This document shows, piece by piece, positions 41,501 to 51,417 of a DNA stretch of 64,000 bases. The stretch is from Pelecanus crispus. Its lineage: Eukaryota; Chordata; Aves; Pelecaniformes; Pelecanidae. The stretch is from NCBI RefSeq assembly GCF_030463565.1, contig NC_134653.1:28023150-28087149 (forward strand), read 5' to 3'. A program made the translations under genes and the position numbers. The notes under the pieces were generated by a model. That model was not told the origin of the DNA. It saw nothing but the letters and a program-made list of their open reading frames with translations, and searched no databases. The first letter of the stretch is position 1; each line of letters begins with the position of its first letter.

Positions 41501-42940
41501 CTGTTTGTGTAAAGGCTGCAGCATCGCACAAGATCTCCAACTGCCGTACGGGCTATGTCTTTGCTTGGGAAGGGGGAGATGGGGGGAGATAGTTACTGTA
41601 ATAATCTAGTTCAAAGCAGTAGCTGTTCATGGGTTGGTGCTAACAGCCTCCTAAAAGGTCATGGGTGCCTCTGCCTTACACACAGACCCCATTCTTGCTT
41701 CTGTATTTGCTCGCATGTTGTTTTACGACAGACACTTCTGAACTGTCAGCCACCCCCCGCCCCCCCCCCCCCAACCCCACCGGGGAAACCAGACCAGCCA
41801 GGGAGCAGCTGTGCAAAAGCAGAGGGAAACAGCCTCTGGGCAGACATTTGGGCTAGGAGGAAATGCCAAGCCCCAAGCTCATCGACTGGGACAGCGCAGG
41901 TAAAGCAGGGAGGCTGTAAAGGTGTGAGATCCCTCCAGGCTCTGCTCAGCACTGTTATCTCCTGCAAGGGATGTGAGCTCGCTGCTTGAGGCTCCCTGGA
42001 ACTGCCTGGCAGATCCCAGCCAGAGGAGAGGCAGCAAAGGGCACTGTCTCATTGCTCAGATCCTCCAGACACACAGCAAACAAACCTGCGCTGGCTTTCT
42101 AGCCGCACTGCTTATGGGGTGCTCTGCGGCTGTGAAGAAAACAAAACAAAATCTCCAGGCTCAGGTTTGCCATCTTGTCCTGTATTTAGCAGGTGAATTC
42201 ACAGAGCTTACAGTAATTGTTGTCCTCATGATCTGAGGATACACTGGAGGTGTTTTGGAAGAGGTAATCTCTTGACTAGGGCTGATTTTTGGGACACAAA
42301 AGCCCTTCTCTAAGTTACAACTAATGTCATCAGCCTTCAGCTGGGATCAGAATGTGCCTCCGGGCGTGCAAGCCCTGCTTCTGGATACAAAAGAGATTGA
42401 ACTTCTGAGATGCAGCTGCCACCGGGGAAGGAGATCTGGGGAACTTCTCTTTCTACCACCTCCTCTTTCCCCACCAGGAGATGAGGGCATCCACATTCCA
42501 CATTTGATACCTTGCTCCACCCACAGGTCACCAGGGTGGGTTTAAGTGGAACAGGTAAATGCAGAGATGTACCTACACCTCCCAAGACCCATGGGCATGG
42601 CTGAGAGAAGCCTATTCTGATGGGGAAGAACTCTCCGGAAACCCAGAGCAGAACAGTCTAGCTCAGGTGTGCTCCAGCAGTCAGGCCCTGGGGTTCAAAT
42701 GGGAAACACTTGTGATGTGAATGGATTCGGGTCCGGAAGAGCCTTCAGACCAAAAATGGGCTAGCATGAATGAGTTAAAATCCTTTCGTTTGCTTTGTGA
42801 AATTTATTGAAAACTACATTGTTCATCTGCTGAAACTTCACAGCTGTTGAGATTGCCCTCAGGGCAAACCACATCCAAGAAATGGCATGTAGATCCTGGG
42901 AGCATGAGACTTGAAAGCTGAAACGGCACTCTGTAACGCT
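35560..42940. other. Intergenic stretch upstream of MMP11
   Basis: No recognisable gene is present. Open frames are short, overlap on both strands and lack exon-like borders. Minor features are three copies of a 12-base unit (TGCTCAGCCAAA type) at 35973-36008 and a C run near 41757-41772. No transposon was identified with confidence. Distal control elements for MMP11 or CHCHD10 cannot be excluded. Confidence 0.5.
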
Positions 42941-42944
42941 CCTC

Positions 42945-43659
42945 CCTTTCCCTTCCCTTGCCTTCCCTTGCCTTCCCTTGCCTTGCCTTGCCTTGCCTTG
43001 CCTTGCCTTGCCTTCCCTTGCCTTCCTTTGCCTTCCCTTGCCTTCCCTTGCCTTCCCTTGCCTTCCCTTTCCCTTCCCTTGCCTTCCCTTGCCTTGCCTT
43101 GCCTTGCCTTGCCTTGCCTTCCCTTGCCTTGCCTTGCCTTCCCTTGCCTTCCCTTGCCTTCCCTTGCCTTGCCTTGCCTTCCCTTGCCTTGCCTTGCCTT
43201 CCCTTGCCTTGCCTTGCCTTCCCTTGCCTTGCCTTGCCTTCCCTTGCCTTGCCTTGCCTTCCCTTGCCTTCCCTTGCCTTCCCTTCCCTTGCCTTCCCTT
43301 GCCTTCCCTTCCCTTGCCTTCCCTTCCCTTCCCTTCCCTTCCCTTCCCTTCCCTTCCCTTCCCTTCCCTTCCCTTCCCTTCCCTTCCCTTCCCTTCCCTT
43401 CCCTTCCCTTCCCTTCCCTTCCCTTCCCTTCCCTTCCCTTCCCTTCCCTTCCCTTCCCTTCCCTTCCCTTCCCTTCCCTTCCCTTCCCTTCCCTTCCCTT
43501 CCCTTCCCTTCCCCTTCCCCTTCCCCTTCCCCTTCCCCTTCCCCTTCCCCTTCCCTTCCCTTCCCTTCCCTTCCCTTCCCTTCCCTTCCCTTCCCTTCCC
43601 TTCCCTTCCCTTCCCTTCCCTTCCCTTCCCTTCCCTTCCCTTCCCTTCCCTTCCTTCCC
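42945..43659. repeat. Large CCTTG/CCCTT pentanucleotide array
   Basis: About 715 bases of five-base units. The left half (to 43316) mixes CCTTG and CCCTT. From 43317 to 43659 the top strand is uninterrupted pyrimidine (343 bases), almost all CCCTT except for a hexanucleotide patch of CCCCTT units around 43509-43553. The bottom strand reads AAGGG/AAGGC. The units contain no stop codon in most frames, which explains several open frames of 240-309 codons on both strands; these are not genes. It lies between MMP11 and CHCHD10, about 5 kb from the CHCHD10 start. Confidence 0.97.
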
Positions 43660-44019
43660 ACCATCTGCAGCTCCTCCAGTTAAATGCCACATTTTTTTCT
43701 TCCTCCCTTTTCTCATCTCTGGCTCTTGCAGTACAGTCACTTCATTTCACAGCGCTGTATTTTGGCTAAAAAGAGACTGAGGAAGGACGCAGACAGCAAG
43801 AGGTCTGTGTGGGGAGAGTGTGCTCAAAGCCCGTAGCATCCAGTGTGAGAGCGAGCTGTGTGCCACGCTGCAGTGGCGATGCCATGGAATATCGCCTACC
43901 TCTGACAGCACTGCTTTGTTATCCCTTGGGGGAATGGCGGTGAGGGAGGACTGCGGGAAACATGCCCCTCTGCTCATGAAAAATCTGTGAATTCCTTTTA
44001 GTGGTAGCAACTGCCTTGA

Positions 44020-44022
<3 letters not shown>

Positions 44023-44073
<51 letters not shown>
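44023..44073. repeat. ATT trinucleotide microsatellite
   Basis: About 17 uninterrupted copies of TTA/ATT, some 360 bases to the right of the pentanucleotide array. Confidence 0.97.
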
Positions 44074-44099
44074 TGTCAGTTGCAACTTATACTTGCACA

Positions 44100-47000
44100 A
44101 AACTTTATAGGATAGAAAAGTAGTGCTTGCATATTTACATCTGACCTGAAAGCTCCGTCTGGACTTGGGAGACTGAAATCAGCCACTTGGCACAAGTAAA
44201 ATTAGGACTAGCCAGAGCTCAAAGATGAAAATAAAAGCAGGACACGAGAAACCCACTGACTGCAATACATTCAGTAATAAATGATTCATGGAGCAATTTT
44301 GAGTAGCAAACACATCGGTAAGAACTGGAGGTTTTGTTTCTTTTTTGGGGGGGGATTGTCCACAAACAAAAATATTGGCTAATTCATCAGACGCTTTCTT
44401 CTGCTTTGAATAGTTTGCCCAGATCCCCGAGCAACCATGCCGTGCAATTTGCTGTTAACCTAAATAACTTAAATTCAGGTACACCCAGAGCACTGCCCAG
44501 ATCTGCCCCTGCATGCAATAATTAGGGTTCTCCAAGTGCAAACCTGCAGCTCGGGAGGCAGTAGGTTCCATCAGCATCTCCAGATGGCTACCTGCTGGCG
44601 GCGGCCCCTGGCAGGGACAGGGCAGGGATGCGCCGCAGAGTGGCACGGCTGCGTGGAGAAGGCTTCTGTGGAAACATGCCACTCATGGGTGGCACCGTTC
44701 CCATAAGCAGGCACCCCGTGCAACTGCAGCCTGGTAAAGACAGACCTGCGCTCTGTTGCCCGATGGAGGGGCAGAGACTCATAGGAGACCCAGGGAGGCT
44801 GGGTATTGCATTCCTTACCTGTGAAATAACCCCTTGCAATCCAAACGCTTGGGGAATTCCTGGATCTCTTTGTAGCCGCGTTTCGGCTGTGACAGCGTGG
44901 GGATTTTAAGTGAGGCAAACTCTGAAGGGGTAGATTATTATCTGCTTTTAGAGCAACGGGGAGAAAACAGTTGGAAACAACAGACCTGCTTTTTACAAAC
45001 CTCGTCTTACCTGATCCTGCTGCTAACAGGAGGGAATGTACAGGCTGGCCAGTGCACCCAGTTATACAGAAATGACTGGTTTTGAGTAAATCTTTCCAGA
45101 ACTATTCAGGAATTAGCTGCCGTCTTTCAGATTTATACGTCCCTTAATCCAGAATTAACCTTCAAGTGTAGGCAAGCCCTAACACTTGAACTATGTAAGG
45201 AGGGATCTTCTGGAGCAGGGGAAGAGAGAGAGAGGCAGAAACAAAGCTACTTGATTGAATCAAAGATCAAATTTCGGCTGAAAAATAGGGGATTTAGGAA
45301 CTTTGGCCAGGGAAGCAGTGACAACTGTTGCGGGGATATTTAGACGCAAACACGGCCTTGCTGCACAAGTCCCCTGAGGGGAGGATGGCTCCTCAGCAGG
45401 GCTCTGTGCCGGGAGACCTAAAGCAGTACTTACCACACCAGTGCTGAGGACTCTCCAGCTAGGAGCAGAGGGCTTGGAGTGGGTGGTGTGTGTGCGGGTG
45501 GAGTTGTGTACACTCAGCCTTCTCAGACAGCCACAATAAATTATCTCATTAGTAAACCCAGGGTAGCTGTGCTCCTCAGCACATACCCGGCCTCCCACAG
45601 CACAGAAAAACTTTGTGTCTAATTAACGAAATCAAAGGGTCCCCCAGATGCAGCTTAAAGGGACACGCTCAGCTTGAAACCCAGGTTCCTTCAGCAAGTT
45701 GTTCTGCGCGTAGTGGAACTAATGAACCTTGACTTCCTATGGCTGGAGGTCTGGCATTCCCTATGCTCCCTGCAAATCCATCCTCTCCTACTCTGCGGCA
45801 CATGCCCAGCTTCTTCCTATGGCCAGGGACAGCCGAGGAACGAAGAGAAGCCCATGGTACGGTAGCCCCAGCCCCATGCACTGATGGGCTCGACCGTGCT
45901 CGTGTGCTGTTGGCAGAGAACTGAGCTCTCACTCCCAGGATTTTCCTCACAGTGAGGGGGTCCCTGACATCACCCTTTTCTTCCCTCCTGCCTTTTTTTC
46001 TCGTGTGTTTAAGACCTCTGTTTCCCCACCAGTGCTCATGGCTCGGTGGGATGGGACTGCATAGGGAAGGGAACCCCGCTCCCCCAGGACATGTGTCCAT
46101 GTGTCCATGGCTGGGAAAAGGAAAAAAATGCAGGTGCTGCTGCTGCAGGGGCTTTTCAGTTGCATTTTTCTGGTTTTGCAACTGCTTGCCCGCCTCTCCT
46201 CTTTTATTAGTGGGCAAAAGATGGGCAAATACTGAATGTAAAATGCTGCTGCTCCAGCTGTTAAGCAGAACCGCACAGCACAGCTCCCGGGGCAGGCGAG
46301 CTCCTGAGCGCTGCGGGAGGAAGGATTTGTGGGTGTTACCCCTCAGAAGAGGAGACCAAAGTCATGTTTGTTTGAGGCACAATCCCTTTCCTCAGAAGTG
46401 TAGGAGCTGCAGCTCTCCCCCTGCCCGCCCAGCTCCTGCACCAAGGGGGTGGCTTGCTTTACAAATGCTTTTCTCTTCCCCTCGTGCTGGAAATTTGATT
46501 CTACAAAACACTTACACAGCAGCTAATTGCCAACCCCGCAGTGGCTTAGCTCTCTAATTCCTGCCAGTCAATGAACCAGCCCAAAGAGCTGGTTTCCATA
46601 ACTTGCTGAATGTATGAACACACCCCTGGAGACATAACATAGCTGGGATTTTTTTTTTTTTTCCCTAGACAACTTCTGTATCCTTCTCAATTTTGGAAAT
46701 TTCTTTCACTCCACAGGGCATAAGGAACATCCAAAGATGGAATGGGCAACCAGGTCCATCCCTGGGAGACATCAAGCAGACATGGACCCACAGGGGCCTC
46801 GGAGACCAGCTGGGGTGCCACGGAAGAGATGATTGTCAAGAAATTGCTTTGAAGGTAAAACTGGCGTCATCCAGCCTGTCTGTTTGTGATTTGAGGGTTC
46901 ATCATCATCTCTCCGTGGATTCCTACTTCCCAACAATGTCCACACCTTGCAAAGGTTTTCTTGATCTGCTGGTTTGTATCCAGAGGGCTGCTGCAAAAAT

Positions 47001-47790
47001 TGTTGCGCTGGCCAATGGCTTAGACCACATCATTCCTCCCCACGCTCCTCCCTGGCACCCTCTTTTCTTTGCCCCAGTTGTGGACTGTTCATCTTCTCTC
47101 TCCCAGCCCTTCATTATCCACTTCTCCTCCACCCATCATCTCCCACGCAACAGAGACCCACTCTGTCGTCCATTTCCAACAAGCCCCTTCATGCTCTTTC
47201 TTGCTCTACTCCAGACCTGGGAGGGGGAGCCTCTGAGCATTTGCAAAGCCACCCCATTGCCCTCCTTGAAGCTCTCCTTTGTCATGACATCTACAGAAAC
47301 CGTCACAGCAGAGCTGCTGTGCTCTGCTCATCTCCTGCTAGCCGTGGCTCCTTGCTCCCTCCCTGCCTGGTCTGCCTGCACCCAGCTGTTGTTTCTTCAC
47401 TCCTGCCTGGACTGCACACAGCTTCATCCTTCCTCGCAGGCTCTGTGGCTCTGCAGCACTCAGCAGAACGTGGTCCTCACCTGGTGGCGGGAGTCCAAAG
47501 ACAAGCTAAGCCACATTTGGGCCAGAGATGGTGACTCGAGAGATGGTACGTTGCCTCATCTGCAGGTGCTAAAGTTGGGCGCAGCAGGATACCAGTTCAC
47601 CCCTGAAAGTGTGTTTGTTGTCCCAGTTGGACTGCAGCATAGCGGGACAAACTGAAATGCAAAGTCAAACCTGGTTTTGGCGTGGGTAGAGCTGTGGTCA
47701 GCGTCTCCTGCGGAGGCAGAAGCCATCCCGTGAGTGTAAATCATTCCTCCTGCGCTGCGGCCCCTCTCCTGTTATCGGGGGGGTTGAAGG
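44100..47790. other. Intergenic stretch upstream of CHCHD10
   Basis: No host gene was recognised. One plus-strand open frame of 320 codons (46693-47655) is longer than expected by chance in this composition. Its peptide around 46970-47060 resembles the tail of non-LTR reverse transcriptases, but support is weak. A T run is at about 46650-46663. Confidence 0.4.
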
Positions 47791-48960
47791 CCCCTCAGGC
47801 GGCCGTTCAGAACGGGGCCGTTAAACACGGGCGGGGGGCTCCGGCCTGGGCGTACAGGGCCGGGGGGGGGGGGGGCAGACCCCCGCTGCCCTGCCCGGGG
47901 CACCCGCTCCGCGCCTCCCTGGGCTGGGGGAGGCGGCACCGGCGGCCCTTTCCCCGCCTGCCCCGGGGAGCTTGCCGCCCGCCCGGGCAGGCATCAGCCC
48001 TGGGCCCCTTACTGCACTTGGCGGGGGGACGGGGACAGGCCGGGCCCCGCCGGGTGCCGGCGCGTTGGCAGCTCAGCTTCCTTGGAGGAGGCATCGCGGG
48101 TGGACGCACGATCGGGCCCGGGATCGGGCCGGGCCCCGCGGGGCGGGCGCGCCCCCTGGCGGCGCTGGGCGGCGCAGGGCCGGGCACCGCCGTCGCGGGG
48201 GGGGGCAGTGGGAGGGGCCCGGGGCGGCCCCGCCCCTCCCCGCGCACGCGCCCGGCAGGAGGCCCCGCCTTCCCCCGGCGGGGCGGGGCGGGACGGGGCG
48301 GGTCCGGCCGCGGCGGCCGAGCATGCGCGCGGCGTCACGTGGCGGCGGCGGCGGCGGCGCCTCTTAAGGCGGCGCGCGGGGCGGGGGCGGGAGAGCGGCG
48401 GGGCAATGGCGCGCGGCGGCAGGAGCGCGGGGCGGCACGCGGCGGCACCGGCCCCGGCCCCCGCCAGGTACCGGGGGCGGCGGCGGGGCCGGGCCGGGCC
48501 GGGGGGGGGTCCCCGTCCCCCCCCCCTCTGACTCGCTCCTCTCCGCAGCCCGGCCCCGGTGCCGGCGGCGCAGCCGGCGCAGCCCGGGCTGATGGCGCAG
48601 ATGGCGAGCACGGCGGCGGGCGTGGCCGTGGGCTCCGCCGTGGGACACGTCGTGGGCAGCGCCCTCACCGGCGCCTTCAGCGGCGGCGGCTCCTCCGAAC
48701 CGGCCAAGGCGGCGGCTCCCGCCCAGGTGCGAGCGGGGCCGGGCCGGCGCCCTTGCCTGCGTCCTTGTCCTCGCTTGCGGCGGGGCCTGGGGCGGGCGGC
48801 GGCCGTGGGCTGCGGGATGGGGGGTGAGGAGGGGCGGCGGGAGCCGGGCAGGCAGAGCCGGTCCTGGGGAGCGGGGGGGGGCCGCCGGCGCTTCCGCGGG
48901 CTGCTTGACCCGTGCGGTGAAGGGCAGACGTACAGGCAGCCCGAGGGGCCGGGGCGGTTC
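47790..48960 (+). promoter_or_regulatory. CpG-island promoter of CHCHD10 with NRF-1-like site and E-box
   Basis: A very GC-rich block covers CHCHD10 exons 1-2. GCATGCGC at 48321-48328 fits half to most of the NRF-1 site, and CACGTG at 48336-48341 is a canonical E-box; both lie within 85 bases of the start codon. NRF-1 control suits a nuclear gene for a mitochondrial protein. A run of 14 G is at 47862-47875. GC boxes are at about 48283-48302. No TATA box was seen. Confidence 0.7.
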
Positions 48961-49617
48961 CTGCCGAGAGGCGAAAAGGAGCCGCTGTATTTACCGAAAG
49001 GGGTGCCTCTGCCCCCAGACCTCCTTCCCTAGCCAGGTCCTTGCCTGCAGGAGCCCAGGCAGCAGCCCCTGTACCAGCAGTCGCCCTATGGACCCTGCCA
49101 CTATGAGATGAAGCAGTTCCTGGAGTGTGCTACCAACCAGAGAGACCTGACCTTGTGCGAGGGCTTCAACGAGGCTCTGAAGCAGTGCAAGACTAGCAAC
49201 GGTGAGTCTGTGCCCTGTGCCAGCAGCGAGGGCACTGCTGCCAGGAGAATACTTGAGAGGGTTCAAGGTTGCAGAAGCAATCTGTTGAGGTTATAGTGCC
49301 CTTCAGAGCTTTAAATAGGAAGCAGTTCTGCCTTTCCTGTGTCCTGGAATGCGGAAGGGAACTGGAAGGGGCAGGAGAAATGATCCTGAGTGTATCTGTG
49401 TGAAGGTGAGGAGGCTGTAGGTGCCCTCTTGGAGGTTCCTCTCTTGCTGCTTTCCTTACTTGATTCTCTAATTCCTGCTGCACCTGTTAAAAGTGGATGT
49501 CAGTAGCTATGTCTTGATCTGGTCACCTTAGGTAAGTGAGCCTTTACAGCTGCTTGAATATGCCTCTAATGCTGAACTTGTGCTTTCTCCCCTGTAGGTG
49601 TTTCTTCTCTCCTGTGA
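48406..49617 (+). CDS. CHCHD10: CHCHD10, twin-CX9C mitochondrial intermembrane-space protein
   Basis: Four exons: 48406-48467, 48549-48726, 49051-49201, 49598-49617. They sum to 411 bases and 136 residues (human 142), with GT/AG borders. An Arg/Ala/Pro-rich N-terminal region precedes the hydrophobic glycine-rich helix ([13 protein letters not shown], residues 45-57); Ser50 matches the site of the human S59L disease change. The CHCH domain has Cys96/Cys106 and Cys116/Cys126, two CX9C pairs. The family is imported through MIA40, lies in the intermembrane space near MICOS and forms complexes with CHCHD2. The C-terminus GVSSLL resembles human CHCHD10 GLSSLP rather than CHCHD2, and the neighbours agree. 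The tiny last exon (20 bases) carries only the last six residues. It is convergent with C22orf15, as in human. Confidence 0.95.
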
Positions 49618-49829
49618 AGAATCTGCCCCCTTGTAGGGAAGAGAAGGCTGGTGTAGAGCCTTGCTGCCTGCGGGGAGCAGAAGGACAGATGGGGGATGAG
49701 CTGAAGGGAGCAGACTGACCAGATAGGAGTCTTCTAGTGGTAACTCACTTCTGGACTCGTAGGGAAGGAGAGGAATGGTTGGACCTGTGGGAGTTCGGAA
49801 TTCAGATAGTGCTGTATTTGTTACAGAGA

Positions 49830-49835
49830 AATAAA
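49830..49835 (+). terminator. CHCHD10 poly(A) signal AATAAA
   Basis: AATAAA lies 213 bases after the stop codon and is followed within 30 bases by a T/GT-rich stretch (TTTATTTGG, CTTGTGCATG), as expected for a cleavage site near 49850. Confidence 0.8.
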
Positions 49836-49859
49836 GGAGTTTATTTGGACCTATCACTT

Positions 49860-51417
49860 GTGCATGTTCTTTATTTAATTCTCAAGCTAAAATTAAGCTA
49901 CCAAAATGTTAACAGTATCAGCCACTTGAAGGATAAGGCACAGTTGTATATTTCCTGCAAACAGGAGGTGCAGCCTAGCAAGGACTGAGCCTGCATGACT
50001 TGGCAAAAGCAGATCCACAACTGAGCTGAGACTGGATTGGCTGCACTCCAGGCAGAGGAGGGGCTGGAGAGAGGTAATCCGAGATGTGTCCTACAGTATT
50101 TTCAGTAACACTATTTTTCCATTGGTACCTTCTTCCTGAAGAGCTGTTCTGACCCTGGAGCTAAGAAAATAGGACCTGTCTGGCTGTGTGACTTGGATAC
50201 AGTCAGCTGATCTTACTTAAAAGCCTTAGCAGGTTATGCAATGTTTTCAAGGTCACCGGCATCAGGTCAGGTTCAGAGTGGCTTTCTGCTTACAGTCGCT
50301 ACAGCAGAACAGTCCCGTGACTGCTGCCTGCAGACTGGCCTCCAGCAGGACACCTTCCTCTTCATGTTGGTGTGAAAGAATTTTGAGGCTTCAGCTGGAG
50401 TTTCAGTGGCACAGCAGTGAAACCATGATACTTTCAGATGCTTAACTGCTGAATTTTCATGGCAGAATTAATCTGTTAACTGTTGACCTCCAGCTGTTGA
50501 ATATTGGGCAAGTTATGGGCCCCTTGTTTGGATCTGGGAGGAAATCCAGGTCTAGATGGTAAAGGCTGGCAGCAGATACTGGAAGCTGGTGTTGAAAGTC
50601 CTGCTCCTTCTAAATGTCAAGACCTAAGTTCTTGGTGGTAGATAATGTCCAGAGCTGTGCCTGACCTTATCTGAGGTGCCTTGACCTTTCCTGAGAGACA
50701 GCCAAGGGAAAAAGTAGATGCCAGAGAGTCAAAGCCCAAGTCCTCTGTGTGCTGAGCTGCCCCAGTGTGAGCAGGGAGGAACCACTGTAATGAAGCTGTT
50801 TTAACAAACTCCATTTAAGAAATAAATACTAGAGTGATGTTGGTGTGTGCTGGTTTGGGTGGAGAAGCTGTTAAGGAGGACCATCAGGAGCACCTGCAGC
50901 AGGTGTGTGCTGTCTTCTGATCCATCTTGGCTAAGTGCTAGCAATGCTGCTTCTGGAGTTGTGGAGACTCTGGGTGTCTCTTGAACAGCTTTTCCTGGTG
51001 AGTGCAGTGGACAGTCCAGAAGGCCACTGCCAGTGTGGTGATGGTGTCGAAGGCAGACTCATCCAGTGATGCAGGTGCATGTGTTTGTTTGGTTGCCAGT
51101 GCAGGTGGGTTGAAAGGAGATGCAGTTTTCTTGTCACTTGGGAGTGTAGGCCATGCCATTGGGAACATGAGTGACTCCTTGAAGCAGGAGGCTGCTGCTT
51201 GTGCCTGGCTGTGGTGCTGCGTTTCCGTGGTTTGTCAGGGTGCAGCTTTGGATGTGGCAGCATGAACCTCTGAGAGGAGCAGGGGGATCCCAGGAAGAGG
51301 AGCTAAGTGGCAGAGGATTCTTGCTGAGCGGGGGATGAGTGCATGGGCAGCATGGTAGGGTGACTGAGCCTTGCTGGTGGCTGCGCTGCATTTGTGATCA
51401 GTAATGGGTCTGCTCAT
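49860..51417. other. Intergenic stretch between CHCHD10 and C22orf15
   Basis: No gene was recognised. It should hold the C22orf15 3' UTR on the minus strand, but no clear poly(A) signal near that stop was found; a minus-strand AATAAA lies far off, near 49864. Short minus-strand open frames at 50931-51391 are basic and Ser/His-rich, but no acceptor in the right phase joins them to C22orf15 exon 4. Confidence 0.45.

Noticed and set aside
42761-43780. Five overlapping open frames of 241-309 codons on both strands
   Set aside because: They are translations of the pentanucleotide array, whose units carry no stop codon. The products are pure KGREG- or LPFPS-type repeats with no homologue.
46693-47655. 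Plus-strand open frame of 320 codons as a host gene
   Set aside because: It has no recognisable domain apart from a weak LINE-like patch, no evident promoter, and a composition unlike the real exons here.
47682-48827. Plus-strand open frame of 381 codons
   Set aside because: A CpG-island shadow running through CHCHD10 exons 1-2 in the wrong frame; Gly/Arg/Pro low complexity.
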